Below are positions 8,669 through 18,588 of a DNA stretch of 64,000 nt, in pieces. Source of the DNA: Agromyces sp. CF514. Lineage in GTDB: Bacteria > Actinomycetota > Actinomycetes > Actinomycetales > Microbacteriaceae. Each line of letters starts with the position of its first letter. The stretch's first letter is position 1. The notes under the pieces are model-generated. The model was not told the origin of the DNA, ran no database searches, and saw only the letters and a program-made list of their open reading frames with translations. The stretch lies in the NCBI RefSeq assembly GCF_900113185.1, contig NZ_FOZD01000002.1, forward strand, positions 620,001 through 684,000. The letters run 5' to 3'. Both the position numbers and the translations under genes were made by a program.

Positions 8669-10248
8669 CCGACCAGCCCACCGAGCAGCGCCCAGTCCTC
8701 GTCGTCGACTTCGGCGCGCAGTACGCGCAGCTGATCGCGCGACGCGTGCGCGAGGCATCCGTCTACTCCGAGATCGTGCCGCACACGATCACGGCCGAAG
8801 AGGTGCGTGCGCGCAACCCGATCGGTATCGTCCTCTCCGGCGGCCCGTCGTCGGTCTACGAAGCGGGCGCACCCTCGCTCGACGAGGGCATCCTGCAGCT
8901 CGGCGTGCCCACGCTCGGCATCTGCTACGGCTTCCAGGTCATGGCGCAGCAGCTCGGCGGCGAGGTCGCGCACACCGGTCACCGCGAGTACGGCGCGACC
9001 GAGACCACGCTCCGCACCGACGACGAGAACGCGCTGCTCGGCGGCCAGCCCGACCACCAGGTCGTGTGGATGAGCCACGGCGACTCCGTCGCGGTCGCCC
9101 CCGAGGGCTTCGAGGTGCTCGCCTCGACCGCGACGACCCCCGTCGCAGCCTTCGCGAACGACGAGCAGGGCTTCTACGGCGTGCAGTGGCACCCCGAGGT
9201 CAAGCACTCGCAGTTCGGCCAGCAGGTCATCGAGAACTTCCTGCACCGCGCTGCGGGCATCCCCGCCGACTGGAACTCGGGCAACGTCATCGCCGAGCAG
9301 GTCGCCCGCATCCGCGAACAGGTCGGCGACGCCCGCGTCATCTCGGCGCTGTCTGGCGGCGTCGACTCGGCCGTCTCGACCGCGCTCGTGCAGCAGGCCG
9401 TCGGCGACCAGCTCACCGCCGTGTTCGTCGACCACGGGCTCCTCCGCCAGGGCGAGCGCGAGCAGGTGCAGAACGACTACGTCGCCGCGACGGGCGTCCG
9501 CCTCGTCACGGTCGACGCCGAGGACACCTTCCTCGACGCGCTCGCCGGAGTCACCGACCCCGAAGAGAAGCGAAAGATCATCGGCCGCGAGTTCATCCGC
9601 GCGTTCGAGCAGGCGGAGCGCGACCTGATCGCCGAGGCCGCCGCCGACGGACGGCCGATCAAGTTCCTCGTGCAGGGCACGCTCTACCCCGACGTCGTCG
9701 AGTCCGGCGGGGGCACGGGCACGGCGAACATCAAGAGCCACCACAACGTGGGCGGCCTGCCAGAAGACCTGCAGTTCGAGCTCGTCGAGCCGCTGCGCCC
9801 GCTCTTCAAGGACGAGGTGCGTGCCATCGGCCGCGAGCTCGGCCTGCCCGAAGAGATCGTGGGGCGCCAGCCGTTTCCGGGGCCAGGCCTCGGAATCCGC
9901 ATCGTGGGCGAGGTCACCCGTGATCGTCTCGATCTGCTCCGCCAGGCCGATGCCATCGCGCGCGCCGAGCTGAGCGCGGCAGGGCTCGACGCGGAGATCT
10001 GGCAGTGCCCCGTGGTGCTGCTCGCCGACGTGCGATCGGTCGGCGTGCAGGGCGACGGCCGCACCTACGGACACCCCATCGTGCTGCGCCCCGTCTCGTC
10101 CGAAGACGCGATGACCGCAGACTGGACGCGGATTCCGTACGACGTGCTCGCGAAGATCTCGAACCGCATCACGAACGAGGTGCGCGAGGTCAACCGCGTC
10201 GTGCTCGACGTCACGTCGAAGCCGCCGGGAACCATCGAGTGGGAGTGA
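8665..10248 (+). CDS. guaA: GMP synthase (glutamine-hydrolysing)
   Basis: A 527-residue GMP synthase converting XMP, glutamine and ATP to GMP in the last step of guanine nucleotide synthesis. The N-terminal class I amidotransferase domain has the nucleophile motif GICYGFQVM and the late [11 protein letters not shown]. The ATP-pyrophosphatase domain has the P-loop [10 protein letters not shown], followed by FVDHGLLR. The C-terminal dimerisation domain includes [13 protein letters not shown] and ends with KPPGTIEWE, the expected C-terminus. It starts with GTG overlapping the DUF3817 stop and is followed directly by a strong intrinsic terminator. Full length and no missing residues seen. Confidence 0.98.
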   Translation: MTDQPTEQRPVLVVDFGAQYAQLIARRVREASVYSEIVPHTITAEEVRARNPIGIVLSGGPSSVYEAGAPSLDEGILQLGVPTLGICYGFQVMAQQLGGEVAHTGHREYGATETTLRTDDENALLGGQPDHQVVWMSHGDSVAVAPEGFEVLASTATTPVAAFANDEQGFYGVQWHPEVKHSQFGQQVIENFLHRAAGIPADWNSGNVIAEQVARIREQVGDARVISALSGGVDSAVSTALVQQAVGDQLTAVFVDHGLLRQGEREQVQNDYVAATGVRLVTVDAEDTFLDALAGVTDPEEKRKIIGREFIRAFEQAERDLIAEAAADGRPIKFLVQGTLYPDVVESGGGTGTANIKSHHNVGGLPEDLQFELVEPLRPLFKDEVRAIGRELGLPEEIVGRQPFPGPGLGIRIVGEVTRDRLDLLRQADAIARAELSAAGLDAEIWQCPVVLLADVRSVGVQGDGRTYGHPIVLRPVSSEDAMTADWTRIPYDVLAKISNRITNEVREVNRVVLDVTSKPPGTIEWE

Positions 10249-10263
10249 TCGTTCCCTGATGCG

Positions 10264-10299
10264 CGAAGGGCGCCGACCGAACAGGGTCGGCGCCCTTCG
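10264..10299. terminator. Intrinsic terminator after guaA
   Basis: A perfect 15-bp stem (CGAAGGGCGCCGACC at 10264-10278 and its complement at 10285-10299) with a six-base loop begins 15 bases after the guaA stop. No long T-run follows, as is common in high-GC actinobacteria. Confidence 0.85.
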
Positions 10300-10372
10300 G
10301 CTTTCCGGGAGTGCCCTGCGAGAGGACCGGGGGCGCTTGACGCTGTCGATGCCGCCTCGGGAGTATGGCAAC

Positions 10373-11320
10373 GTGACTGCGAACCGGGGAACCAAACTGA
10401 CCGTCGTCGGCGCTGGCAGCGTCGGCTCGAGCCTCGCCTATGCCGCGCTCATCCGCGGCTCGGCCCACGAGGTGGCGCTCTACGACATCGCGACGGCCAA
10501 GGTCGAGGCCGAGGTGCTCGACCTCGCGCACGGCACGCCGTTCACGGAGTCGAGCATCAGCGGCGGCGACGACATCGCGGTCGCCGAGGGCAGCGATGTC
10601 ATCGTCATCACGGCGGGCGCCAAGCAGCAGCCCGGCCAGACGCGCATGGACCTGCTCGCGACGAACGTGCGGATCCTCGATAGCCTGCTGCCGCCGCTCG
10701 TCGAGCGTGCGCCCGACGCGACCATCGTGCTCGTCACCAATCCGGTCGACGTGCTCACGGTGGTGGCCCAGCAGATCACCGGCCTGCCGAGCACGCGCGT
10801 GTTCGGGTCGGGCACCGTGCTCGACACCGCGCGCCTGCGCTGGTTGCTCGGGCGTCGGCTCGGGGTCGCGACGTCGAGCGTGCACGCCCACATCGTCGGC
10901 GAGCACGGCGACACCGAGTTCCCGCTCTGGTCGAGTGCCACGATTGGGCCGGTGCCCTTGCTCGAGTGGCACGCCGCCGTGCCCATCACGACCGACGAGC
11001 TCGACCGCATCGCCGTCGACGTGCGCGATGCCGCGTACAAGGTCATCGAGGGCAAGGGCGCGACGAACTACGCGATCGGGCTCTCGGGCGCGCGCATCGT
11101 CGAGGGCCTGCTGCGCGACGAGCGCGCGGTGCTTCCCGTGAGCACCGTGCTCGACGACTACCGGGGCATCTCGGGCGTCGCGATGTCGGTGCCGTCGATC
11201 GTGGGTGCGAGCGGCCCCGTGCCGGTCGAGGGCACGCCGTTCTCCGCCGAAGAGGATGCCAAGCTGCACGCCTCGGCCGAGGCGATCGCCGGCGCGCTGG
11301 CCAAGCTCGGCGCGAACTGA
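10373..11320 (+). CDS. ldh: L-lactate dehydrogenase
   Basis: A 315-residue NAD-dependent L-lactate dehydrogenase, interconverting pyruvate and lactate. The Rossmann motif [15 protein letters not shown], the cofactor acidic residue in VALYDIA, the substrate-loop region [14 protein letters not shown] (catalytic-loop Arg), TNPVDVLT, the catalytic histidine in [13 protein letters not shown] and the C-terminal SVPSIVG are all present. The GTG at 10373 gives the normal family length and has GGGAG about ten bases upstream; an ATG at 10349 would add eight residues. It is flanked by terminators on both sides, so it is probably monocistronic. Malate dehydrogenase is less likely, given the QPGQTR loop and GEHGDTEFP context. 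Confidence 0.95.
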   Translation: MTANRGTKLTVVGAGSVGSSLAYAALIRGSAHEVALYDIATAKVEAEVLDLAHGTPFTESSISGGDDIAVAEGSDVIVITAGAKQQPGQTRMDLLATNVRILDSLLPPLVERAPDATIVLVTNPVDVLTVVAQQITGLPSTRVFGSGTVLDTARLRWLLGRRLGVATSSVHAHIVGEHGDTEFPLWSSATIGPVPLLEWHAAVPITTDELDRIAVDVRDAAYKVIEGKGATNYAIGLSGARIVEGLLRDERAVLPVSTVLDDYRGISGVAMSVPSIVGASGPVPVEGTPFSAEEDAKLHASAEAIAGALAKLGAN

Positions 11321-11367
11321 CCCGAAGATCACCGAACGCCGCCTCGCGGCATCCGCCCTGACATGCA

Positions 11368-11402
11368 GAACGGGCCGCTCCCTTGAAGGGAGCGGCCCGT
11401 TC
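11368..11402. terminator. Bidirectional terminator between ldh and the Bax-inhibitor gene
   Basis: A 17-base arm at 11368-11384 is complementary to 11386-11402 (GAACGGGCCGCTCCCTT and its complement), so the hairpin is nearly continuous with a tiny loop. It sits between convergent genes and can serve both. Confidence 0.85.
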
Positions 11403-11419
11403 TCGTCGTGCTGAGGGCG

Positions 11420-12226
11420 CTAGTCGCGCGCGATGGCGAGGAAGCGCAGGATCTCGAGGTAGAGCCAGATGACGGTGACCATGATGCCGAACGCACCGGT
11501 CCAGCCGTACTTCTTGGGTGCGCGGTTGCGGACGCCCTGCTGGATCGCGTCGAAGTCGAGCACGAGCGAGTAGGCGCCCATGAGGATCACGAGCACGCCG
11601 ACGATGAGGCCGAGCGGGATGCCGGCGATCTGCAGGCCGAGCAGGCCCCACGGGTCGTTGTTGATGCCGGTCCACATGAGGATCATGTTGACGAGCGAGA
11701 ACACGAGGTAGCCGACCATCGCGACGAGGAAGATCTTCGTGGCCTTCTTCGATGCGCGCACCTTGCCGCTCGCGAAGAGCGCCAGGGTCACGCCGACCAC
11801 CGCGAGCGTGCCGATGACGGCCTGCGCGACGATGCCCTGGTAGGCGGACTCGAACATGAGCGAGATGCCGCCGAGGAACACGCCCTGTGCAGCGGCGTAG
11901 GCGAGGATCAGGGCCGGCGACGGCTCCTTCTTGAAGATGTTGACGAGCGCGAGCACGAAGCCGACGAGCGAGGCGATCCAGAACAGCGCGGGCATGGCCG
12001 GGGTCACGGTCCAGCCGATCGCGGCCGTCACGAGGAGCACGGCGAACGCGCCGACGGTCTTCGCGATGGTGTTCTCGTAGGTCATGACCTCGCGGTCGGG
12101 CAGCGTCGCGGGCTGGTTGTAGATCTCCTGCAGCTGCTGTGCCGACATGTCTTGCGCGACGGCCACGGCTCCCTGCTTGGAAGAGAAGGCGGCACTCCGC
12201 GAGAAGGCGGGATTGTCGAGAGCCAT
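11420..12226 (-). CDS. Bax inhibitor-1/YccA-family membrane protein
   Basis: A 268-residue membrane protein with about 45 soluble N-terminal residues and then seven hydrophobic segments, matching the Bax1-I (YccA/YetJ) family. These proteins are pH-sensitive calcium leak channels or membrane proteostasis factors in characterised cases. The family signature near the last helices (DFDAIQQGVRNRAPKKYGWTGAFGIMVTVIWLYLEILRFL) is well conserved, including the aspartate pair thought to form the gating latch. An AGAGGAA ribosome-binding site precedes the ATG. It is divergent from the glycerophosphodiesterase gene and convergent with ldh. The cellular role here is unknown. Confidence 0.9.
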   Translation of the reverse strand: MALDNPAFSRSAAFSSKQGAVAVAQDMSAQQLQEIYNQPATLPDREVMTYENTIAKTVGAFAVLLVTAAIGWTVTPAMPALFWIASLVGFVLALVNIFKKEPSPALILAYAAAQGVFLGGISLMFESAYQGIVAQAVIGTLAVVGVTLALFASGKVRASKKATKIFLVAMVGYLVFSLVNMILMWTGINNDPWGLLGLQIAGIPLGLIVGVLVILMGAYSLVLDFDAIQQGVRNRAPKKYGWTGAFGIMVTVIWLYLEILRFLAIARD

Positions 12227-12382
12227 GGGGTGTTCCTCTGCTTTCGGCTGTCGTCGGTGCGGGGGAAGGTTCGGATGCGGGATCCGGTGCTCGTTTCAAT
12301 CTAGTCGAGAATGCCGTGATCACGCCGAGAGTTCACCCAAGGCGAAGCAGATCTCATCCTCACGACGGATACGCTGAGGCGC

Positions 12383-13459
12383 ATGCCGCCCCAGACGACG
12401 CCGCATCCGCTCGTGATCGGCCACCGCGGTGCATCGGGCTATCGACCCGAGCACACCAGGTCGGCCTACGAGCTCGCGTTCGCGCTCGGCGCCGACGCGG
12501 TCGAGCCCGACCTGGTCGCCACGCGCGACGGCGTGCTCGTGCTGCGCCACGAGAACGAGATCTCGGGAACGACGGATGTCTCCTCCCGACCGGAGTTCGC
12601 CGGCCGGCGAACGACCCGCGAGATCGACGGCACGCCGCTCACCGGCTGGTTCACCGAGGACTTCACGTGGGCGGAGCTCTCGACGCTGCGCGCGACCGAG
12701 CGGCTCGGCGCGCTGCGCGGGTCCAGCGCGAGCTTCGACGGCCGGTACCCGGTGATCCGTTTGCGCGACCTGTTCGAGATCATCGACCGTGCGACCGCCG
12801 AGCGGGCGCGAACGCTGCGCATGGTCGCCGAGTTCAAGCACGCGTCGTACTTCGCGGGCATCGGGCTGCCGCTCGACGAGCTGTTCGCGGCCGAACTCGA
12901 CGCGGCCGGCTGGGGCGACGGTGGTGAGCGCCTCATCATGGAGGCGTTCGAGCCGACCGTGCTCGATGCCCTCACGGCGCGCGGCATCCGCGGCCCCAAG
13001 GTGCTGCTCGTCGAGAACTCGGGCGCGCCGGCCGACCTCGTGCGCACCGACGGCGCCGCCGCACCCGCCTACGACTCCTTCGTCACCGGGGTCGGGCTGC
13101 GGACGCTCGTGGGCCGGTTCGACGGGGTGAGCGTCGGCGTGCCGAGACTGCTCGAGGCGGATGCCGCGGGCGGGCGCGGCGGCGGTGCCTCGCGAGGTGA
13201 CGGCTCGCCCGCCGAGACCCCGCTGCGGGGTTCGGCGCTCGTCGAGGCCGCGCATGCGGCCGGGCTCACGGTCTTCACCTGGACGCTCCGCCCCGAGAAC
13301 AAGTTCCTGCCCGCCCGCTTCCGCCGGGGCAAGGGCAAGGGCACGTGGGGCGACTGGCAGGGCGCGTTCGGCGAGGTGCTCGCCACGGGCGTCGACGGCA
13401 TCTTCGTCGACCAGCCCGACCTCGGGGTCGAGCTCCGCGACGGGCTCTCGGCCGAGTAG
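12383..13459 (+). CDS. Glycerophosphodiester phosphodiesterase
   Basis: A 358-residue GDPD-family enzyme, hydrolysing glycerophosphodiesters to glycerol-3-phosphate and an alcohol. The TIM-barrel catalytic motif HRGASGYRPEHT (residues about 14-25) and the metal ligands in EPDLVATRDGVLVLRHE are intact, as is the C-terminal TGVDGIFVDQPDLG typical of the family. There is no clear signal peptide, so it is probably cytoplasmic. A Gly/Arg-rich insertion lies at about residue 262-275. The product could feed GlpD encoded at the start of the window. A long hairpin follows the stop codon. Confidence 0.92.
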   Translation: MPPQTTPHPLVIGHRGASGYRPEHTRSAYELAFALGADAVEPDLVATRDGVLVLRHENEISGTTDVSSRPEFAGRRTTREIDGTPLTGWFTEDFTWAELSTLRATERLGALRGSSASFDGRYPVIRLRDLFEIIDRATAERARTLRMVAEFKHASYFAGIGLPLDELFAAELDAAGWGDGGERLIMEAFEPTVLDALTARGIRGPKVLLVENSGAPADLVRTDGAAAPAYDSFVTGVGLRTLVGRFDGVSVGVPRLLEADAAGGRGGGASRGDGSPAETPLRGSALVEAAHAAGLTVFTWTLRPENKFLPARFRRGKGKGTWGDWQGAFGEVLATGVDGIFVDQPDLGVELRDGLSAE

Positions 13460-13497
13460 CCGGCCCGCCCGCCCATGGGCGACCTCGCCGGCCACGG

Positions 13498-13543
13498 ACG
13501 ACGGATGCCGCGGCGGGATCGCTCCCGCCGCGGCATCCGTCGT
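13498..13543. terminator. Bidirectional terminator with GGATGCC arms
   Basis: A 21-bp perfect stem (13498-13518 with 13523-13543, loop TCGC) lies between the convergent phosphodiesterase and acsA genes. The arms contain CGGATGCCGCGGCGGGA and its complement, so the over-represented word GGATGCC is paired with itself. Confidence 0.9.
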
Positions 13544-13554
13544 TCGAATCGGCG

Positions 13555-15510
13555 TTACTTCACCTGGTCGCTGATGACCTGCATGATCGAGGTGTCGGCG
13601 AGCGTGGTGGTGTCGCCGACCTCGCGGCCCTCTGCGAGGTCGCGCAGCAGGCGCCGCATGATCTTGCCCGAGCGGGTCTTCGGCAGCTCGTTGACGATGA
13701 ACACCTGACGCGGGCGGGCGATGGCGCCGATCTGCCCGGCGACGTGCTTGCGCAGTTCTTCGCTCGCGGCGGCGACGTCGGTGACCTGCGCGGCCTGGCT
13801 GGCCTTCAGGATCACGAACGCGACGACGGCCTGGCCCGTGGTCTCGTCGGCGGCGCCCACGACGGCCGCCTCGGCGGTCCAGGGGTGCGCGACGAGCGAG
13901 GACTCGATCTCGGCGGTCGAGAGGCGGTGGCCCGACACGTTCATGACGTCGTCGACGCGGCCGAGCAGCCAGATGTCACCGTCGGCGTCGCGCCGGGCTC
14001 CGTCGCCGGCGAAGTACTTGTCGCCGAACTTCTCCCAGTACGTCTCCTTGAAGCGCTCGGGGTCGCCCCAGATGCCGCGGAGCATCGACGGCCACGGCTC
14101 GGTGACGACGAGCAGGCCGCCGTCCTCGCCCTCGACGGGCGTGCCGTCGTCGGCGAGGATGTCGATCGAGATGCCGGGCACCGCGACCTGCGCGCTACCG
14201 GGCTTGAGGTCGGTCACGCCGGGCAGCGCCGAGATCATGATCGCGCCGGTCTCGGTCTGCCACCACGTGTCGACGACCGGGATCGAGCCGCCGCCGATGA
14301 CGTGGCGGTACCAGATCCAGGCCTCGGGGTTGATGGGTTCGCCGACCGAGCCGAGCAGGCGCAGCGAGCGCAGGTTGAACGCGTGCGGGATCTGCCGGCC
14401 GAGCTTCATGAACGAGCGGATGGCGGTGGGCGCCGTGTACAGGATCGAGACCTTGTACTGCTCGACGATCTCCCACCAGCGGCCGGGGTGCGGCGTGTCT
14501 GGCGTGCCCTCGTAGAGCACCTGCGTGGCGCCGTTCGCGAGCGGGCCGTAGACGACGTACGAGTGGCCGGTGATCCAGCCGACGTCTGCCGTGCACCAGT
14601 AGACGTCGGTCTCGGGGTGCAGGTCGAACACGTTCTTGTGCGTGAACGCGGCCTGGGTGAGGTAGCCGCCGCTCGTGTGCAGGATGCCCTTGGGCTTTCC
14701 GGTGGTGCCCGACGTGTAGAGGATGAAGAGCGGGTGCTCGGCCTCGAACGCCTGGGCTTCGTGCTCGCTCGACGCGGTCGCGACCGTGTCGTGCCACCAG
14801 AGGTCGCGGCCCTCGGCCCACTCGACCTCGTTCTCGCCGCGCTTGACGACGAGCACGTTGCGCACGCTGCCGCCGACCGACTTGGTCAGGGCGTCGTCGA
14901 CGACGGGCTTGAGGGGGAACACCTTGCCCTTGCGGTACCCGCCGTCGGCGGTGATGACGACGGATGCCTCGGCGTCGTCGATGCGCGACGCGAGGCTGTC
15001 GGCGCTGAAGCCGCCGAACACGACCGAGTGGATCGCGCCGATGCGGGCCACGGCCAGCATCGAGACGACGGCCTCGGGGATCATCGGCAGGTAGATGGCG
15101 ACGCGGTCGCCCGAGCCGACGCCGAGGTCGGTGAGCACGTTCGCGGCGCGCTTGACCTCGTCGGTCAGCTCGGCGTACGTGATGTCGCGGGTGTCACCCG
15201 GCTCGCCGACCCAGTGCAGCGCGACGCGGTCGCCGTTGCCGGCTTCGACGTGGCGGTCGAGGCAGTTGACGGCGACGTTCAGCTCGCCGTCCTCGAACCA
15301 CTTCGCGAACGGCGGGTTGGTCCAGTCGAGGGTCTTGGTGAAGGGCTTGTCCCAGTGCAGCAGCTCGCGCGACTGGTCGGCCCAGAAGCCGAGCCGATCG
15401 GCGTGGGCGGCCTCGTAGAGACCGGCGTCGGCGACGGCGTTGGCGGCGAACTCGGGGCTCGGGCGGAATCGCCTGATCTCCTCGAGCGCGTGATCGATCT
15501 GAACGGTCAT
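13555..15510 (-). CDS. acsA: Acetyl-coenzyme A synthetase
   Basis: A 651-residue AMP-forming acetyl-CoA synthetase activating acetate through acetyl-AMP. The adenylate motif [11 protein letters not shown], the acetate-pocket segments [10 protein letters not shown] and [11 protein letters not shown], the hinge region [33 protein letters not shown] and the acetylation-site lysine in [15 protein letters not shown] are all present. Length is typical. It is divergent from the 6C RNA/Tad region with about 230 bases of leader, and convergent with the phosphodiesterase. A RamB-type acetate-metabolism regulator is encoded 48 kb away (62301-63743); I did not find a clear RamB box here. Confidence 0.97.
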   Translation of the reverse strand: MTVQIDHALEEIRRFRPSPEFAANAVADAGLYEAAHADRLGFWADQSRELLHWDKPFTKTLDWTNPPFAKWFEDGELNVAVNCLDRHVEAGNGDRVALHWVGEPGDTRDITYAELTDEVKRAANVLTDLGVGSGDRVAIYLPMIPEAVVSMLAVARIGAIHSVVFGGFSADSLASRIDDAEASVVITADGGYRKGKVFPLKPVVDDALTKSVGGSVRNVLVVKRGENEVEWAEGRDLWWHDTVATASSEHEAQAFEAEHPLFILYTSGTTGKPKGILHTSGGYLTQAAFTHKNVFDLHPETDVYWCTADVGWITGHSYVVYGPLANGATQVLYEGTPDTPHPGRWWEIVEQYKVSILYTAPTAIRSFMKLGRQIPHAFNLRSLRLLGSVGEPINPEAWIWYRHVIGGGSIPVVDTWWQTETGAIMISALPGVTDLKPGSAQVAVPGISIDILADDGTPVEGEDGGLLVVTEPWPSMLRGIWGDPERFKETYWEKFGDKYFAGDGARRDADGDIWLLGRVDDVMNVSGHRLSTAEIESSLVAHPWTAEAAVVGAADETTGQAVVAFVILKASQAAQVTDVAAASEELRKHVAGQIGAIARPRQVFIVNELPKTRSGKIMRRLLRDLAEGREVGDTTTLADTSIMQVISDQVK

Positions 15511-15708
15511 GGTTCTTCAGTCGCTCCTTCGCGATATGGATCATCGGTGGGTCGCCTGCCCCAAGAGCACCCTACCTTCCACATGAGGGACCCACGACTT
15601 CGCGCATGACGGCGTGCGTCACACAGCCTTTCCTTGTGGAGAATCGGGCGTTACTGTGCCTTTGCGCAGAGAAATCTGTGTGTCCGCACAAATGAGGACA
15701 AAAAGTAC

Positions 15709-15736
15709 TTGCGAATGCATCCGCAGGCCCTATGCT
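15709..15736 (+). promoter_or_regulatory. Sigma-A-type promoter for 6C RNA
   Basis: TTGCGA at 15709-15714 and TATGCT at 15731-15736, spaced by 16 bases, form a good vegetative promoter. Predicted transcription starts near 15743, just before the 6C RNA fold. The surrounding 100 bases are clearly more AT-rich than the rest of the window. Confidence 0.65.
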
Positions 15737-15742
15737 GAATAC

Positions 15743-15850
15743 CGCCCGATCATTCGTTTTCGTGGCCTGCAGCGCCTGCGATTCCCCCCAATCCTTGCGC
15801 TGCCGAGGCGGCACCTGTTCCCCCCAATGGGTGCCGCCCCCTTTCGTTAA
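15743..15850 (+). ncRNA. 6C small RNA
   Basis: Two successive stem-loops each display a run of exactly six cytosines, the hallmark of the actinobacterial 6C RNA class. Stem 1 pairs CAGCGC (15770-15775) with GCGCTG (15797-15802), with an inner GATT/AATC helix closing the loop at 15784-15789. Stem 2 pairs GGCGGCACC (15807-15815) with GGTGCCGCC (15830-15838), with six C at 15820-15825, and is followed by CCCTTTCGTT as terminator. It lies directly upstream of the tad genes on the same strand, matching its position near ssd/tad genes in mycobacteria as I recall it. 6C RNA is thought to base-pair with mRNAs through its C-loops. Short reading frames crossing it are spurious. Confidence 0.88.
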
Positions 15851-15975
15851 GGGGTACCGCTCGCGAGCGGTGCTGCACGATCGAGTCCTCCTCCACAACG
15901 GCGTGGGGGAGGCTCTTTCCATTTCCGCAGCAGAACGGATGCCGCGGGCGGGCGTCGCTCCGTAGCGTCGCCGTC

Positions 15976-17109
15976 ATGTCCGCCGCACCGTTCGTCGCCA
16001 GCCCTTCGTGGCAGCATCCGCCAGCGCCGTCGTCCGTGCCCGTCCCGGCTCTGGTGCCTGCGCCGGCGCCGGTGGCTGCGCCGGCGCTGCCTGTGCCCCT
16101 GCCTGCGATCGATCCGGGTCTCCAGCGCGCGGGGGCCGACGACGCGTCGCCCGGTGGCGCGGCCGACGGCGTCGACCACGATCTCGGCGACCTGGGCCCG
16201 CTCGCCCGATTCGCGGCATCCGGCGACGTCACCGATCTCTTCCTCAACGGCTCCATGGGGCTCTGGGTCGATCGCGGAGCGGGACCCGAGCGAGAACCCG
16301 GCTGGGTCGCCGACGAACCGGAGGTGCGCGCGCTCGCCGTGCGGCTCATCGCGCGCGGCGGCCGGCACATCGACGAGGCGACGCCGGCCGTCGACGTGCG
16401 GCTCGGCCGGGGCATCCGGGTCCACGCCGTGCTTCCCCCGGTGTCGACCACCGGAACCCTGCTGTCGATCCGCATCCCGCGCGCGAGCGGCGTCCGCCTC
16501 GACGGGCTCGCGCGATCGGGCATGCTCTCGCCCGACGACGAGCTCGTGCTGCGCGCGGCGGTCCGCGATCGACAGAACCTGCTCATCACGGGCGCCGGCG
16601 GCACCGGCAAGACCACGTTGCTCGCGGCGCTGCTCGCCGAGGCGCCGGCGCATGAGCGCATCGTGGTCATCGAAGACGTCGCAGAACTGCAGGTCTCGCA
16701 TCCGCATGTGGTCGCGCTCGAGGCCAGGCAGCCGAACCTCGAGGGCACCGGTCGCATCGGTCTCGATGCCCTGCTGCGCGAGGCCCTGCGCATGCGCCCC
16801 GACCGCCTCGTGGTCGGCGAATGCCGGGGGCCCGAACTGCGCGAACTCCTCGGTGCGCTGAACACGGGGCACGACGGCGGGGCGGGCACGCTCCACGCCA
16901 ACTCGCTCGACGACGTCGCCGCGCGGCTCGAGGCGCTCGGCGCTGCGGCCGGGCTCTCGCCCGAGGCGGTCGCACGCCAGGCGGCCAGCGCGTTCGACCT
17001 CGTCGTGCACCTCGAACGTGCCGATGGGCTTCGCAGGGTGGCCGGGCTCGGTCGTCCCAGGCTCGTCGACGGCGCCCTGACGATCGAGCGGGTCGGGGCG
17101 CCGGCATGA
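15976..17109 (+). CDS. tadA: TadA/CpaF-family secretion ATPase
   Basis: A 377-residue type II/IV secretion ATPase of the CpaF/TadA group, expected to power assembly of Flp-type pili at the inner face of the membrane. After a Pro/Ala-rich disordered leader (residues about 10-50) come the N-terminal domain (DVTDLFLNGSMGLWVDR), Walker A GAGGTGKTTLL, an Asp box (RIVVIEDVAELQ), Walker B-region MRPDRLVVGECRG, and the His box GTLHANSLDDV. It opens an operon with ATGA overlap to tadB. The ssd/TadZ-like gene that usually precedes it in Actinobacteria is absent; 6C RNA sits there instead. Confidence 0.92.
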   Translation: MSAAPFVASPSWQHPPAPSSVPVPALVPAPAPVAAPALPVPLPAIDPGLQRAGADDASPGGAADGVDHDLGDLGPLARFAASGDVTDLFLNGSMGLWVDRGAGPEREPGWVADEPEVRALAVRLIARGGRHIDEATPAVDVRLGRGIRVHAVLPPVSTTGTLLSIRIPRASGVRLDGLARSGMLSPDDELVLRAAVRDRQNLLITGAGGTGKTTLLAALLAEAPAHERIVVIEDVAELQVSHPHVVALEARQPNLEGTGRIGLDALLREALRMRPDRLVVGECRGPELRELLGALNTGHDGGAGTLHANSLDDVAARLEALGAAAGLSPEAVARQAASAFDLVVHLERADGLRRVAGLGRPRLVDGALTIERVGAPA

Positions 17110-18212
17110 GCGCGCGCCCCGACGGGCCTTCGGGTGCACTGCCCGTCGCCGTCGCGAGTGCGGTCGAGGCCGTGCGTGCGCGTGCGCCGATGCTTCGCAG
17201 GAGCCCCGATGCCGCGGCCGGCATCGATCACGTCGCGGGCGTCGTCGAACGGTTGGCGGTGCTGCTGTCCGCGGGCGTGGCGGCCTCCGCGGCCTGGCGT
17301 CATCTCGCCGAGTCGGGCGAGCGCGACCCGGTGCTCGTCGCCGCCGCCGAAGCAGGCGAGCAGGGCGCGCCGATCGCCGAGGCGATCGCGAAGGCGCGTG
17401 CGGGCCTTCCTGCAGAGGGCGGATGGGCGGTGCTCGCTGCGGCGTGGCAGGTCGCGAGCACCGCAGGCGCGCCCCTCACGGTGAGCCTGCGAGACCTCGC
17501 GGCGGCGATGCGCGACGAGGCGCAGGTGCGACGCGAGGTGCGCACCTCGCTCGCGGGGCCGGCCGCCAGCGCGCGCATGGTGCTCGCGCTGCCGCTCGTC
17601 GCGCTCGTGTTCGGATCGGTGCTCGGCTTCGACACCGCGACCGTGCTGCTCGGCAATCCGATCGGACTCGCATGCCTGGTCCTCGGCCTCGCCTTCCTGT
17701 GGATCGCACTGCGCTGGAGCCGAGCGCTCGCCGCGCGTGCGGCGGCCTTCGACGAGGGCGCGGGCCTCGAGCTCGAGCTCCTCTCGATCGGGATGGCCGG
17801 GGGAGCGTCGGTCGAACGGGCCCGCGAGCTCGTCGACGCGGCGCTCCGGATGCACGGGCTCGGTTCCGACGCCGCGCCGCCCTCCGCCGCTCGGGCCGCG
17901 ACGCGGGCGCGCGTCGGACCCGGTGCCGCGGGAGCCGGTGCGACCGGGGTCGGGCGAGCCGCTGCATCCGCTCGCCTCGACGAGACCGTCCGCCTCGCCG
18001 AACGGGCTGGAGCCCCGCTCGTCGAGCTCTTGCGCGCCGAGGCGCAGCGCGGCCGGCGCATCGCCCGCACCGATGCCGCGACGCGGGGTGCCGCGCTCGG
18101 CGTTCGGCTCATGCTGCCGCTCGGGCTGTGCGTGCTTCCCGCGTTCGTGCTGCTCGGCGTCGCGCCGCTCCTCATCTCCGTCGTCACCGGCACCCTTGGC
18201 GGCGCCGCGTGA
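17106..18212 (+). CDS. tadB: Type II secretion system F-family protein (fused TadB/TadC-like)
   Basis: A 368-residue inner-membrane platform protein for Flp pilus assembly. It contains the GspF/TadB-type cytoplasmic segment (AVLAAAWQVASTAGAPLTVSLRDLAAAMRDEAQVRREVRTSLAGPAASARMVLALPLVALVFG) followed by helices near 155-215, and a second helical unit ending MLPLGLCVLPAFVLLGVAPLLISVV. Mycobacteria carry two separate proteins for this, so this single gene looks like a TadB-TadC combination with a Gly/Ala-rich linker near 265-290. The ATG overlaps the tadA stop. The product would form the membrane base on which TadA acts. Confidence 0.85.
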   Translation: MSARPDGPSGALPVAVASAVEAVRARAPMLRRSPDAAAGIDHVAGVVERLAVLLSAGVAASAAWRHLAESGERDPVLVAAAEAGEQGAPIAEAIAKARAGLPAEGGWAVLAAAWQVASTAGAPLTVSLRDLAAAMRDEAQVRREVRTSLAGPAASARMVLALPLVALVFGSVLGFDTATVLLGNPIGLACLVLGLAFLWIALRWSRALAARAAAFDEGAGLELELLSIGMAGGASVERARELVDAALRMHGLGSDAAPPSAARAATRARVGPGAAGAGATGVGRAAASARLDETVRLAERAGAPLVELLRAEAQRGRRIARTDAATRGAALGVRLMLPLGLCVLPAFVLLGVAPLLISVVTGTLGGAA

Positions 18213-18270
18213 CTCCGCCGACTCGTGCCGCCGTTCGCCGGACCTCCGGCCCCATCGAAAGGACCCATCC

Positions 18271-18588
18271 ATGCTCGACTCCCTCACCATCGCCGCGAAC
18301 GTCGCGACGGACGACGAGGCGGACTCCGTCGCGGACTCGCCCGGACCCGAGACCGACTCCCGTCCAGCCGTGCCCGACGCCGCGGCCCCCGCGGCGGCAG
18401 CGCCCCGCGGGCCGCTGCGACGGCTGCGTGCACGCCTCTCGGGCGATCGCGGCGCCGCGACCGCCGAGTACGCCGTCGCGACCATGGCCGCCGTCGGCTT
18501 CGCGGGCCTGCTCGTCGTCATCCTGCGCGGCGACGAGGTGCGCGGCATCCTCACCGATCTCGTGCGGAATGCGCTCACCGTCGGGTGA
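18271..18588 (+). CDS. Flp-type pilin, DUF4244 family
   Basis: A 105-residue small protein with a long hydrophilic, Pro/Ala/Asp-rich N-terminus, then RLSGDRGAATAEYAVATMAAVGFAGLLVVIL and a short C-terminal segment. The GAATAEYAV stretch, with glutamate five residues after the glycine, is the class III prepilin (Flp) cleavage/assembly signature, and one hydrophobic helix follows. GAAAGGA lies eight bases before the ATG. The gene is the major pilin candidate of the operon. No prepilin peptidase gene is in the window, so processing must rely on one elsewhere. Confidence 0.85.
   Translation: MLDSLTIAANVATDDEADSVADSPGPETDSRPAVPDAAAPAAAAPRGPLRRLRARLSGDRGAATAEYAVATMAAVGFAGLLVVILRGDEVRGILTDLVRNALTVG

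Noticed and set aside
15676-15695. TGTGTGTCCGCACA in the acsA leader as a CRP/GlxR site
   Set aside because: The TGTG and CACA halves are separated by six bases rather than the eight expected for CRP/GlxR sites.
15614-15965. Short open frames between acsA and tadA
   Set aside because: They cross the 6C RNA stems and show no codon bias or ribosome-binding site.
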